From RHLJ01 sp965247355 (GTDB lineage Bacteria; Bacteroidota; Rhodothermia; Balneolales; Balneolaceae), in contig OZ252011.1 in assembly GCA_965247355.1 (NCBI GenBank), positions 2,232,001 through 2,296,000 on the forward strand: a stretch of DNA of 64,000 bases. The letters run 5' to 3'. Position 1 is the stretch's first letter, and every line of letters begins with the position of its first letter. Below the pieces are notes generated by a model. That model was given only the letters and a program-made list of their open reading frames with translations, was not told where the DNA came from and ran no database searches. A program made the translations under genes and the position numbers. Shown here piece after piece: positions 47,370-56,810 of this stretch.

Positions 47370-48467
47370 ATGGGCATCTTTATACACGATATAGTAACTG
47401 CTAACCCTGATACATCCACAGATCAGATGTATATTCGGGATCTTTTTAAAGAGGGCCTTGGTAAAGACCGGTTAACTCAGGCTATTATTCATCGGTTATA
47501 TTCACAATCAGGAATTAATACCCGAAACACCTTTCTAAACTATTTAGAAGAAGATTCTGCAAAGACTTTTGTTGAACGTGCACTGTCTGAAGATGACCAG
47601 CCGACTACCTACGAACGAAATGAGATTTATAAAACTGAGGCTTCTAAACTTTTTCTCCAAATAGGAGAGAAACTTCTGAAACAAAACCCTTCGTTCAAAA
47701 AAGAGAATATTACCCACGTAGTTACTGTTTCATGTACTGGTTTCTATGCGCCTGGTCCCGATTTTGATGTAGTACAAGGACTCGGACTTAGCCCGAATAC
47801 ACACCGTTTTCATCTGGGTTTTATGGGATGTTATGCAGCCATACCCGCATTAAAAATGGCCAAAGCTTTCTGTGAGGCAGATCCTGATGCCAATGTACTG
47901 GTAATTTGTAGTGAGCTATGCACTCTTCACCTTCAGAATAAAAACGATTCTGACAGCCTGATTGCATTTTCTGTTTTCGCTGATGGTGCGGCCGGAGTTT
48001 TAGTTTCATCAAAAAAACCTGCTAAAAAAGGGTATGATATGGTCGAGTTTGCTTCTTCTTTAGCTTATGAAGGCGAAAAAGATATGGCCTGGACGATTGG
48101 AAATACCGGATTCAACATGATTCTATCCAGTTATGTGCCTGAGATCATTTCTGCCAACCTGAAAAACGTACTGGCGCCCCTTTTTAAGAAATATTCTATT
48201 TCAAAAAAAGACATTGATATCTGGGCAGTTCATCCCGGCGGAAGGGCTATTGTTGATAAGGTGGAAAAATCTATGGAACTTGCTGAAAAGCAGGTGAAAG
48301 CTTCACGAAGTGTCCTCGCCAATTATGGAAATATGAGTAGTGTAACCGTGCTCTTTGTTCTTAAAGAGATACTGAATTCAAATCCCAAAGCTGGCTCCTC
48401 CGTCCTTCCTATTGCTTTTGGACCAGGCCTTACTATAGAGTCCGGACTACTTAAAGTTACTTCATAA
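47370..48467 (+). CDS. Type III polyketide synthase (chalcone/alkylresorcinol synthase family)
   Basis: 365 residues, normal size for the family. The catalytic triad aligns with plant chalcone synthase: Cys154 in FMGCYAAIPALKMAKAF, His288 in WAVHPGGRAIVDKVE and Asn321 in LANYGNMSSVTVLFVL. TVSCTGFYAPGPDFDV matches the conserved TTSG-PGADY block, and AFGPGLTIESGLL is the C-terminal GFGPG loop. Such enzymes condense malonyl-CoA with a starter acyl-CoA to give resorcinols or pyrones. Two bases after it begins a methyltransferase and then an FAD hydroxylase, the same combination as srsA-srsB-srsC of Streptomyces griseus, which makes phenolic lipids. Product prediction is inference. Confidence 0.93.
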   Translation: MGIFIHDIVTANPDTSTDQMYIRDLFKEGLGKDRLTQAIIHRLYSQSGINTRNTFLNYLEEDSAKTFVERALSEDDQPTTYERNEIYKTEASKLFLQIGEKLLKQNPSFKKENITHVVTVSCTGFYAPGPDFDVVQGLGLSPNTHRFHLGFMGCYAAIPALKMAKAFCEADPDANVLVICSELCTLHLQNKNDSDSLIAFSVFADGAAGVLVSSKKPAKKGYDMVEFASSLAYEGEKDMAWTIGNTGFNMILSSYVPEIISANLKNVLAPLFKKYSISKKDIDIWAVHPGGRAIVDKVEKSMELAEKQVKASRSVLANYGNMSSVTVLFVLKEILNSNPKAGSSVLPIAFGPGLTIESGLLKVTS

Positions 48468-48469
48468 TC

Positions 48470-49168
48470 ATGCCTTTTTTCCTGTCTGAACGGCAACCTG
48501 ATTTGGTTGAGCAAATGGACAGGATTGATTGTGACCCTATCAAACTGCAAAATACCTATAGACAGTTTTCTGTTATTAATGGACTACTCTCTAATTGGAA
48601 GCGAATTTATAAGCAACGAATACATCCTTTGCTAACCACTAATCCTGATAAAAAATACTCCTTATTGGATATTGGATTTGGTGGAGGTGATATCCCTCTT
48701 TCTATTGCTAAATGGGCAAATAAGGACGGTTTTAAGTTAGAAATTACGGCGATCGAAACAGATAGGCGTGCATACGAATTTGCCCAGGAACTACCCAAAA
48801 ACCCAACTGTTACATTTTTAAACTGTAGTTCTAGTGATCTGGTAAAGCAGCAAAACTATTTTGATATTGTAATATCAAACCATGTGCTTCATCACCTTGA
48901 TGAATCAAGCACTTTAAAAATTCTGAGTGAGGCCAAAAGCCTTGCTACCTCTCTGGTTATCTTCAATGACATTGAACGAAGCGATATTGGATATTCTCTT
49001 TTTAATATATTTTCTCGTCTGCTATTCAGAAATTCCTTTATTACCGAAGATGGTCTTACCTCCATCAAACGCTGCTACACCAAAAGAGAGCTAAACGAAA
49101 TCTCTCCCTATGGCTGGAAAGTCGAACGTTCTTTTCCATTCAGGTTGTTATTGAGTTATGAAAACTGA
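48470..49168 (+). CDS. Class I SAM-dependent methyltransferase (type III PKS tailoring)
   Basis: 232 residues. SAM-binding motif I is LLDIGFGGGDIPLSIAKWA (about residues 64-82), motif II ITAIETDRRAYEFA, and motif IV YFDIVISNHVLHHLDE. It starts two bases after the PKS stop and overlaps the next gene by 11 bases. By position it should methylate the polyketide phenol or its hydroxylated product; in the Streptomyces srs operon the methyltransferase is of a different, membrane-bound type, so this would be an analogous replacement. Confidence 0.87.
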   Translation: MPFFLSERQPDLVEQMDRIDCDPIKLQNTYRQFSVINGLLSNWKRIYKQRIHPLLTTNPDKKYSLLDIGFGGGDIPLSIAKWANKDGFKLEITAIETDRRAYEFAQELPKNPTVTFLNCSSSDLVKQQNYFDIVISNHVLHHLDESSTLKILSEAKSLATSLVIFNDIERSDIGYSLFNIFSRLLFRNSFITEDGLTSIKRCYTKRELNEISPYGWKVERSFPFRLLLSYEN

Positions 49169-50315
49169 AGATGTAATAATTGTAGGGGGCGGTCCAGTTG
49201 GCTTATTCATGGGGATATGCCTTCACTATCATGGAATTCCCTGTACTATTATTGAGCAGAGAACCGAGACGGTTAAAGAATCACGCTCTCTTGGAATTCA
49301 CCCGGTTTCGCTTGAACTCTTTGAGAAGTTGGGCATTGTTGATGAGTTTCTTGAAACGGGGATAAAAGTTATAAAGGGTATTGCTCATGATGGGGAAAAA
49401 GAAATTGGATCCATTGATTTTAATTCCTGCCCGGCTCCCTATCAATACATTCTGATTAATCCACAATTTGAAACTGAACGAATTCTGAAAGAGCAGTTTC
49501 TAAAACTCAATCCCGATTCACTCATTACAGGTGCAGAAGTTATTGGACTTGAAGAAGAATTTGACTTCGTCTCCCTCACCATAAAAAAAGAGAATAAAGA
49601 ACATTCTATAGAGGCCGGATATGTTATTGGTTGTGATGGCAAGGCTAGTTTTGTCAGAAAAGCTGCAGACATAGGATTCAAAGGAAAAAGATATCCCGAT
49701 ACCTATATCATGGGAGATTTTGAGGATTCAACTAATTACGGAGATAATGCCGTAGTCTATTTAACTAAAGATGGGTTAGTAGAATGTTTTCCTCTACCCG
49801 ATAATAAAAGAAGATGGGTGGTTAAGACCGAAGATTATATTTCTGAACCGAATCCGGAGTTAATCACTCAACTTATCCAGGATCGGGTTTCAGAAAAAGT
49901 TGATGCTCTTTCTAATACTATGGTAAGTAGTTTTGGGGTATCTCATTTTATTGCTGATCAGTTTGTGAAAGATCGAATTTTACTTGCCGGGGATGCTGCC
50001 CATATAGTAAGTCCCATAGGCGGACAAGGAATGAATCTTGGCTGGATAGATTGTTGGCATCTCGCTAATGTGATGTCCTTCTGTCGGGGAATTTCTAAAG
50101 ATTTACCTATCGCTGATTTATTTGTATATGATGCCAAACAACGACCTATTGCAAAAAAAGTAACCCGAAGAGCCGCTTTCAATATGACGCTTGGAAAGAA
50201 AACTTCGCTTCATCCACTTCGAACTGGTTTGGTTAAAACGATGCTTAAAAAACCATTCCATGATAAAATGGCTCAGCTTTTCACTATGCGGGGACTTGAA
50301 GACTGGTGGGTTTGA
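49158..50315 (+). CDS. FAD-dependent monooxygenase (aromatic hydroxylase type)
   Basis: 385 residues. PHBH/UbiH-type flavoprotein: N-terminal dinucleotide-binding VIIVGGGPVGLFMGICL (residues 6-22), the mid-sequence GCDGKASFVRKAA (DG motif), and the FAD ribityl-binding LLAGDAAHIVSPIGGQGMNLG near residues 276-296. It is predicted to hydroxylate an aromatic ring with NAD(P)H and O2; in this operon the ring should be the type III polyketide. Overlaps the methyltransferase gene by 11 bases, which supports co-translation. Confidence 0.9.
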   Translation: MKTEDVIIVGGGPVGLFMGICLHYHGIPCTIIEQRTETVKESRSLGIHPVSLELFEKLGIVDEFLETGIKVIKGIAHDGEKEIGSIDFNSCPAPYQYILINPQFETERILKEQFLKLNPDSLITGAEVIGLEEEFDFVSLTIKKENKEHSIEAGYVIGCDGKASFVRKAADIGFKGKRYPDTYIMGDFEDSTNYGDNAVVYLTKDGLVECFPLPDNKRRWVVKTEDYISEPNPELITQLIQDRVSEKVDALSNTMVSSFGVSHFIADQFVKDRILLAGDAAHIVSPIGGQGMNLGWIDCWHLANVMSFCRGISKDLPIADLFVYDAKQRPIAKKVTRRAAFNMTLGKKTSLHPLRTGLVKTMLKKPFHDKMAQLFTMRGLEDWWV

Positions 50316-50361
50316 ATTATTTTAAGTAACTCACAGTTGTCTTATTAACTAATACCTCATT

Positions 50362-51018
50362 ATGCCAGAAAAAATATTTACCTACGAGTCTGATGAAATT
50401 GAAGTAACCTGGGATAAAGTTAAATGCATTCATGCAAAGGAATGTGTTCATGGTTTACCCGGAGTTTTTAATATTGATGAAAAGCCATGGATTCAACCTA
50501 GTCAGGCTAATGCGGATAAAGTCGCAGAAGTAATTCGGCAATGTCCAAGTGGAGCGCTTCAGTACAAGAGAAAAGATAGTGGTGCAGATGAACCAATCCC
50601 GGAAAAAAACATTCTCACATTGGTTGAAGATGGCCCTGTATATTTAAAAGGAAATCTTCAGATTAAGAATCTGGATGGTGAAGTAATTGCTGAGGAAACA
50701 CGGGCTGCGTTTTGCAGATGTGGTAAATCATCCAATAAACCTTTCTGTGATAACTCACATATCGAAGCAGAGTTTAAGGCGGGAACTGAATACAACCCGG
50801 AACGACTTCTTCTGGAAGAAACCGATGAAACAGGTGGTGAGCTGTCTGTCACGATTTTCCCAAATGCACCATTTGTTATTGAAGGGAAGTACAGCCTGAA
50901 TGGCTCGGATAAAACCATTTCAACTCAAAAGAAAATGAGCTTTTGCCGATGTGGAGCTTCCTCCAATAAACCTTTCTGTGATGGAAGCCATAAAGAAGTT
51001 GGATTTAAAGCTGACTAA
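50362..51018 (+). CDS. Fer4_19 ferredoxin fused to two CDGSH iron-sulfur domains
   Basis: 218 residues. Residues about 8-70 are a divergent monocluster ferredoxin (Fer4_19, YjdI-like) with KCIHAKECVHGLPGVF and RQCPSGALQY. Two CDGSH (mitoNEET-type) [2Fe-2S] modules follow: CRCGKSSNKPFCDNSH near residues 117-132, where the usual Gly of CDGSH is Asn, and a canonical CRCGASSNKPFCDGSH at 195-210. The Cys3-His ligand set is complete in both. It lies 46 bases after the monooxygenase, in the same direction, so it may supply electrons or sense redox state for that pathway; such proteins also occur alone. Confidence 0.9.
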   Translation: MPEKIFTYESDEIEVTWDKVKCIHAKECVHGLPGVFNIDEKPWIQPSQANADKVAEVIRQCPSGALQYKRKDSGADEPIPEKNILTLVEDGPVYLKGNLQIKNLDGEVIAEETRAAFCRCGKSSNKPFCDNSHIEAEFKAGTEYNPERLLLEETDETGGELSVTIFPNAPFVIEGKYSLNGSDKTISTQKKMSFCRCGASSNKPFCDGSHKEVGFKAD

Positions 51019-51020
51019 AA

Positions 51021-51051
51021 ATACCGGATTGAAAACTAAACGATCCGGTAT
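51021..51051 (-). terminator. Hairpin terminator between convergent genes
   Basis: Perfect 9-bp arms ATACCGGAT (51021-51029) and ATCCGGTAT (51043-51051). On the minus strand it is followed by TTTTAG, so it mainly terminates the serine hydrolase gene that ends at 51109; on the plus strand there is no T run. Confidence 0.7.
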
Positions 51052-51108
51052 CTAAGGACATCTAATACTGCTATGCAGCTTAGATTTGCTCTATGTGTTA
51101 CAACGTTT

Positions 51109-53625
51109 CTATTTAATCAGCATCATCTTTTTAGTGATAGCTTGATCACCAGCTACCAAGCGATAAATATATACGCCACTTGAAAGCTGACTGGCATCGA
51201 AATTCACGGTGTGATTTCCTTGATTCAGCCTTCCGTCTACAAGGTTCGCAACTTCTTGTCCCAACATATTATAGACTTTCAATTGTACAGATCCGGCTAT
51301 CGGGAGTTCAAACGAAATGTTAGTTGTTGGGTTAAAGGGATTCGGGTAATTCTGGGAAAGTGTAAAATCAACTGGACTAGCAGTTTGATCTTCTTCTTCA
51401 TTGCTCACAGGAATGTCATCAATTTCCTCATCAATTTTACAGAGCACATCAAAGATCAATGCAGCCAAGGGACTTGGTTCTAGTACCTGGAAGTCATTGA
51501 TCACCATTGCTATGGTTAAATCCTTCTGCTCCCAGTGATACGTGAACGAGTTATGAATACCATTGCCTCCGTGACCATATAAATTCCATGCATGTCCATC
51601 TATATCTATCACTTCAAACATTGTAGTTTCGTACCCATGTAACTGCGTTACTTTAGAAATACATGCGTAATTCTCGAAAATCACTTCCGAAGAACCATCT
51701 GCTGGTACTTTTACGTCGTCCATTAAATCACTTGATAGCAATTCACCGGAATAGTAACTGCGATAAAATTTCACTTGGTCTTCCGAAGTTGCAATATGAG
51801 CACTATTACCACTCCTTGAGCTTAGATAAGATGTATGAGACAACGTACTTCTATTTTCATTTCCTAACCATGCTCCATTGAATTCTGACATATCAATATC
51901 TTTCCCAGTACTCAAATATGAAGAAGTCATCGCCAAAGGATTGAAAATAAATTTCTGAAAATTCTCTTCCAGACTTTTTCCTGTCACTTCTTCGATGATG
52001 AAACTGAGTATATATGAGTTAGTACTGGCATAATAGTGTTCAGTAAGTCCATCAAATGGAGCTGGCATATAGTTTAAGAACTCTCTTGGATTCCAAACAC
52101 TATCCCTATCGTTCCAGACCTCTTGCCATAACGTGCTATTATTTGTCGAGCTCCAAATTTCGCTTAATCCGCTGGTATGCTGTAATAGTCTCTTCACCGT
52201 AATGGTGCTATCGAGATTGGGAATGGAATTGGTATCTAGGAACTTCCCAACTGGATCATCGATGCTTAATACACCATCCTCGATGAGCTTTAATGTCACA
52301 AACCCGGTCATTGGTTTTGTTCCACTCGCCCAGTGCCAGCTTTTATCCAGATCAACCGGATCATTAACATTTTGTCCATGTCCACTCCCTATAGTGTGAA
52401 CTTCTTCATTTGGGAAAACTATGGTAGTTGCTACTCCTTCAATACCATAAGTTGGAATATTATCATCTAGAATTTGCTGAAGTTCTCCTACGAGTTCATC
52501 ATGTTCACTAATCTTTTCTTTACACCCACCACCTTCCCGGCAAGTTCTCAGAAGCGAAAATATATTCTGCATGGTAACTTCCATATTGTCCGAATCTGAA
52601 AAATTTCCGGCCACAGAAACACCTATTTTTTCTTCCTGATGATAGAAGGTGCGTGATGAATTTAATCCTCCGCCGCCATGTCCAAATACTGTGAAATTTC
52701 CACTAAGATTCCTTTGCATCATCCCTAATCCGTATCCATTTCCAATCACCGGCTTCATCTCTTCTAAACTTTCTTTGGAAGTAAGTCTTCCTTCAAGTAA
52801 TGCAACTACAAAGCTTAGCATATCCTGTGTACTTCCGACTACCCCTCCATTAAATTTATGAGCAGTAAGAATGGAGTTTTTTGATGTTTGATTTACATCA
52901 ACCGGATTTCCACCAAGGCCATTTGGGAAAGACCATAATCCATTAAATTGATCCGCAGATGCATTTACAGGAGCCAGTTCTGCCGTATTTCCAGGAATTT
53001 GACTAAATATCCGGTTGTTAAATTCCTCCTCTCCATTATTGCCCGTGACTGCTTCTATAATTAGTCCGAGTATCTGGAAATTTGAATCATTGTAACTGTA
53101 TGATTTTTCCGAATTACAAGATTCTGATGGAATAGTTGATTCAAGAATGGTTCTGGTGTTAAGGATTGCATTTGGATTTTGCTGAATCACCCCCCAGGAA
53201 TTCGTAAGAAAGTCGCAAATATTAGCACGCATAGAAAGAAGTTCATGGAGAGTAAGGGAACCATCCACATTTGGTAGAGGATCAATATAATCCTCAATCG
53301 CATTATTTATATTTAGAGCTCCCTCTTCCTGGAGCTGGAATATGATGGTACTCACCATCAATTTTGTCAACGACCTGGTGAGGTACCAACGATCGGACTC
53401 GGTAACAATTCCTGTACTTACTTCACCTCTGGTGTAACTATGGTAATCATTGCCGAAGTAGATGGTAGCTGTAGCACCAACAACCTGAGTGTTATTGACC
53501 AATTCCTGAACTTCCTGATCAATTAATGTCAGATAATAATTCGTTGTATCTGCATTTTGTGCCTTTACTATCCCGGATAGTATAATTGCCAAAATTAATG
53601 AAGAAATTGTACTTGTAATTTTCAT
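51109..53625 (-). CDS. Secreted tandem serine hydrolase (two beta-lactamase-like domains) with T9SS tail
   Basis: 838 residues. Signal peptide MKITSTISSLILAIILSGIV up to KAQ. Two class C beta-lactamase/esterase-like domains follow. Domain 1 has the nucleophile motif SLTK (Ser85, Lys88), YNDSNFQILG in the YxN position (Asn replaced by Asp) and GHGGGGLNS. Domain 2 has SGTK (Ser434, Lys437), YASTNSYILS in the YxN position (Asn replaced by Ser), HTSGLSE and GHGGNGIHN. A T9SS type A tail fills about residues 752-838 (LSQNYPNPFNPTTNISF, ending KKMMLIK). It should be an exported peptidase or esterase; no specific substrate is supported. Domain 1 is the closer relative of the gene at 54997. Confidence 0.88.
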   Translation of the reverse strand: MKITSTISSLILAIILSGIVKAQNADTTNYYLTLIDQEVQELVNNTQVVGATATIYFGNDYHSYTRGEVSTGIVTESDRWYLTRSLTKLMVSTIIFQLQEEGALNINNAIEDYIDPLPNVDGSLTLHELLSMRANICDFLTNSWGVIQQNPNAILNTRTILESTIPSESCNSEKSYSYNDSNFQILGLIIEAVTGNNGEEEFNNRIFSQIPGNTAELAPVNASADQFNGLWSFPNGLGGNPVDVNQTSKNSILTAHKFNGGVVGSTQDMLSFVVALLEGRLTSKESLEEMKPVIGNGYGLGMMQRNLSGNFTVFGHGGGGLNSSRTFYHQEEKIGVSVAGNFSDSDNMEVTMQNIFSLLRTCREGGGCKEKISEHDELVGELQQILDDNIPTYGIEGVATTIVFPNEEVHTIGSGHGQNVNDPVDLDKSWHWASGTKPMTGFVTLKLIEDGVLSIDDPVGKFLDTNSIPNLDSTITVKRLLQHTSGLSEIWSSTNNSTLWQEVWNDRDSVWNPREFLNYMPAPFDGLTEHYYASTNSYILSFIIEEVTGKSLEENFQKFIFNPLAMTSSYLSTGKDIDMSEFNGAWLGNENRSTLSHTSYLSSRSGNSAHIATSEDQVKFYRSYYSGELLSSDLMDDVKVPADGSSEVIFENYACISKVTQLHGYETTMFEVIDIDGHAWNLYGHGGNGIHNSFTYHWEQKDLTIAMVINDFQVLEPSPLAALIFDVLCKIDEEIDDIPVSNEEEDQTASPVDFTLSQNYPNPFNPTTNISFELPIAGSVQLKVYNMLGQEVANLVDGRLNQGNHTVNFDASQLSSGVYIYRLVAGDQAITKKMMLIK

Positions 53626-53683
53626 ATACCACTTTTATTTATAGTTTTTATCAATGTATTGAACAGCTCTATATATCCCCTTC

Positions 53684-53715
53684 AATATTGTTGCAGACAA
53701 CTGGAATATTGTTTC
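53684..53715. promoter_or_regulatory. Direct-repeat element upstream of tandem serine hydrolase gene
   Basis: AATATTGTTGC (53684-53694) and AATATTGTTTC (53705-53715), spaced exactly 21 bp (two helical turns), 59-90 bases upstream of the minus-strand start at 53625. A matching pair lies upstream of the gene at 54997-56748. Confidence 0.6.
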
Positions 53716-53747
53716 AAACTGAATAAGCCTTCTTTATCCAGGAATGG

Positions 53748-54989
53748 CTACTTAATCAACATCATTTTTTTGGTGATGGACTGGTTTCCTGTAATCAATC
53801 GGTAGATATATACTCCACTGGAAAGCTGGCTGGCATCAAAAGTCAAGTTATGTTTACCCGCATTCATTCTCCCATTTACCAGATAGTCTATCTCTTGTCC
53901 AAGCAAATTATACACTTTCAATTGTACCAACCCTGCTTCAGGAAGTTGGAATGAAATATTAGTACTAGGATTGAAAGGGTTCGGGTAGTTTTGAGAGAGC
54001 TTGAAAGTCCTAATTGCAGAATAATCTTCTGATTCACTACTGACTATCACTTGTTGATTGGCTTCAAAAAACTCCATAATCAATTTACTCGAATTTATAT
54101 CCAGACTATTGTTTCCTAAAACCTGAGCAGATTCTAGTCTCCCTGAACCCGGCCATCTGTGACCTCCGTTATTGACCCTATATACTTTCACCTGTCGTTC
54201 ATTTTTACAACCCAGATACTCTATTAAAGTAACAGTCGTATTATCACTGGAATCTAAATCTGGTAAATTGGTTTCCTCAGACTCTGAGGAGCATTGATTT
54301 AGATTAGAAAGTAATCCAGCTGATTCCGGTACAGATTCATATTGGTTATCCAATCCGTTATAATTTGTTATCGCATCGGAAGTTCCATGAATCATGATCC
54401 CGGATATTTTAGTGCTATCATCAATGAGATCGGTAGTTTCATTAGTAAAATGCCCTGCCACTGAAGCAAAAGAAGCGATTTTATCGGGCATTTGAGTACC
54501 GATGTACGCCGCCATGTATCCACCTAAAGATAAGCCTGTAGCATGAACTCGTTTAAGGTTTACCGAATAACCTGACTGAATATTATTTAATAAAGAATCG
54601 ACAAATACCAGTTCATTACGCTCGTTGCTAAAGCCGGGAACACTCCATCCTGCTCCGGATGAAGGTACAAATGCAGGAAGTATTTCAGGATCTCGCGTTA
54701 TACTTAAACCTACCGGATAAGCAATCAGAAATCCAAACTCATCAGCCAGTCCGTGCATTTGAGTTCGGTCTATATGATCAGGCACATCTCCAGAATACCC
54801 ATGGAAATTGAGAATCAATGGCCACTCTTCTTCTGAAGTATAATCTTCCGGAACATATATCGAATACTCTCTTGATAGTTCATCATGGTTAAAAGTATAA
54901 TCAATTAGTTCACCAGACTGCGCATTAACGAAAGGTGTTAAAACGGATAATAAAATAGTTGTGCATAAAAGTCTTTTGAAAATATTCAT
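53748..54989 (-). CDS. Secreted PHB-depolymerase-family esterase with T9SS tail
   Basis: 413 residues. Signal peptide to about residue 24. The alpha/beta-hydrolase core resembles the LpqC/esterase-PHB family: oxyanion motif LNFHGYSGD, nucleophile elbow GLSLGG with Ser154, acid residue in IMIHGTSDAITNY, and the His in NNGGHRWPG, the family's typical final motif. A T9SS type A tail occupies about residues 328-413 (LSQNYPNPFNPSTNISF, ending KKMMLIK). Substrates of this family include feruloyl and acetyl-xylan esters as well as poly-hydroxyalkanoates, so the exact ester is open. It starts seven bases after the upstream serine hydrolase gene, in the same operon. Confidence 0.88.
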   Translation of the reverse strand: MNIFKRLLCTTILLSVLTPFVNAQSGELIDYTFNHDELSREYSIYVPEDYTSEEEWPLILNFHGYSGDVPDHIDRTQMHGLADEFGFLIAYPVGLSITRDPEILPAFVPSSGAGWSVPGFSNERNELVFVDSLLNNIQSGYSVNLKRVHATGLSLGGYMAAYIGTQMPDKIASFASVAGHFTNETTDLIDDSTKISGIMIHGTSDAITNYNGLDNQYESVPESAGLLSNLNQCSSESEETNLPDLDSSDNTTVTLIEYLGCKNERQVKVYRVNNGGHRWPGSGRLESAQVLGNNSLDINSSKLIMEFFEANQQVIVSSESEDYSAIRTFKLSQNYPNPFNPSTNISFQLPEAGLVQLKVYNLLGQEIDYLVNGRMNAGKHNLTFDASQLSSGVYIYRLITGNQSITKKMMLIK

Positions 54990-54996
54990 ATCAGAT

Positions 54997-56748
54997 TTAT
55001 TTAATTAACATCATCTTCTTGGTGATGGACTGACCTTCAGATATAAGGCGATAAACATAAATCCCGCTGGAGAGCTGTGTCGCATCAAAATTTACAGAGT
55101 GTAATCCGGAACTCATTCTACCATCTGCGAGCGTCGCAACCTCCTGACCAAGCATATTGTATACCTTTAGTTCTACTAATGATGCTTTAGGAAGCGAAAA
55201 CGAAATATTGGTACTCGGGTTGAATGGATTTGGATAGTTTTGATGAAGATTGAAAGATTCAGCAATTTCTGAATTCTTTTCAGCAGTTGTTAACACACCA
55301 TCCAATATGATAGACTTTGCAAGTAAATATCTGGTTGAATTAATTGATTCCCAATAGACTGTCACGTTATGATTTGATGAAATCAGAGATTCTATATCTA
55401 TCTCTTTTCCTTCCGAGTCAACTACATTTAAATCATTAGAAAATGCATACGTAAGTGTATCCGTTTCACCATCCCAGTTTTCATATTCAACTATAAATCC
55501 ATGTGGATTTATAGTCGATAGAGGATATTTATTGAGCGTGATTTCTGACGCTATTCCCTTAACCGAATCAGGAGCAGCAATGTTAGTACAACCTCCTCCT
55601 TCTACACAATTGAACAAATAACTAAAATTATAGATCAGGTTATTAATACCATCGTTAAAAGCATTTGTAGATGGGGTCAGGTTTAATGCAATTGATATTG
55701 CAAAGTCGTACTCAGGAATACTAAATGTAGCCGTTGAATTAAGTCCTGCCCCAAAATGTCCTACCATTCTGATAAGGTTGTTTTCTTCATCGATCAGGTC
55801 ATATCCCATTAAACCCAAACCATAGTTATTCTCTATATTCTGCATTTCATCCAGACTTTCCTGTGAAAGCAATAGCCCGGGTGTTAGTATCGCATTCAAG
55901 ATTCTGAGCATTTGTTCTGTAGTGCCAACTACACTGCCTGCATACTTTTGAGCAGTAAGTACAGCATTCAAAGATTTCCCAAATTGATCAGATGGATTTC
56001 CATTATTATCTGTCCAAACTCCGTTTAGTGTGTTTGGATCTATATCTATAGGTGCTAATTCGAAGCCCCCACCCCAGTAGGCCCAAGGATGAAGACCTAG
56101 AAATGGGCTTTTTGTTCTTTTATAGAACCTGTAATAAAATATATCTTCTCCTGTTTCACCTAATACTTCTTCCATTACTAATCCTAACACCATATAATTG
56201 GTATTGGTATAAACTACTGCTTTTTCTGCATTACACGGACCAGCAGGTATTGTTCTTTCTAATATATCTCTTACATCATGTACAGCCGTTGGGTCCTGAT
56301 CTATGATCTCCCAGGTATTTCCAACGAATTCACATACATTCGCCTTCATGCTCAACAATTCGCGAAGTGTGAGTGTAGTATCTACATTGGTTACCGGTTC
56401 TATGTACTCAATATATCGATCGTCAATATCTAAGGAATCCACCTCTTGTAGCTGAAGGATTACGGTGGCTAGTAAGGTTTTAGTAAATGATCGAAATATA
56501 AATCGGTCTTCATGGTCTGCCGGAACTCCTTCTGTTTTAATACCATAATCGGTGGACCAATATTGCCCGTCTTTATATACAGTTATTGCTGCACCTTTAT
56601 AAGGTTTACTATTTACAAGGTATTGAAGGTCTTCTTTAAACTTGCTCATATAGTGAGCAGTGGTATCCTGATTGTCTTGCGCTATTATCGCTGAAGTAAA
56701 GAGGAATAAAATTCCAATGTGTAGGGGTGCTTTCTTTAGGCTTTTCAT
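54997..56748 (-). CDS. Secreted beta-lactamase-like serine hydrolase with T9SS tail
   Basis: 583 residues. Signal peptide ending about SAIIAQ. One class C beta-lactamase/PBP4-like domain: SFTK (Ser87, Lys90), a standard YxN as YTNTNYMVLG, and VGHFGAGLNSTATF for the third motif. Where most family members have HTSG this protein has MKANVCEF, as domain 1 of the gene at 51109 has MRANICDF, so the two share an unusual sub-type. T9SS tail at about 498-583. First gene of a two-gene operon with the esterase. Probably an exported peptidase or esterase acting outside the cell. Confidence 0.88.
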   Translation of the reverse strand: MKSLKKAPLHIGILFLFTSAIIAQDNQDTTAHYMSKFKEDLQYLVNSKPYKGAAITVYKDGQYWSTDYGIKTEGVPADHEDRFIFRSFTKTLLATVILQLQEVDSLDIDDRYIEYIEPVTNVDTTLTLRELLSMKANVCEFVGNTWEIIDQDPTAVHDVRDILERTIPAGPCNAEKAVVYTNTNYMVLGLVMEEVLGETGEDIFYYRFYKRTKSPFLGLHPWAYWGGGFELAPIDIDPNTLNGVWTDNNGNPSDQFGKSLNAVLTAQKYAGSVVGTTEQMLRILNAILTPGLLLSQESLDEMQNIENNYGLGLMGYDLIDEENNLIRMVGHFGAGLNSTATFSIPEYDFAISIALNLTPSTNAFNDGINNLIYNFSYLFNCVEGGGCTNIAAPDSVKGIASEITLNKYPLSTINPHGFIVEYENWDGETDTLTYAFSNDLNVVDSEGKEIDIESLISSNHNVTVYWESINSTRYLLAKSIILDGVLTTAEKNSEIAESFNLHQNYPNPFNPSTNISFSLPKASLVELKVYNMLGQEVATLADGRMSSGLHSVNFDATQLSSGIYVYRLISEGQSITKKMMLIK

Positions 56749-56810
56749 ATCGAGTTCTTTTATCGGAAAATTCGACTGAAAGATTAAGAATCAGCTTATA
56801 GCCTCTCTTA

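Noticed and set aside
47731..47736. Cys122 of the type III PKS as the catalytic nucleophile
   Set aside because: Its context (SCTGFYAPG) matches a different conserved block; the true catalytic Cys is Cys154 in GFMGCYAA.
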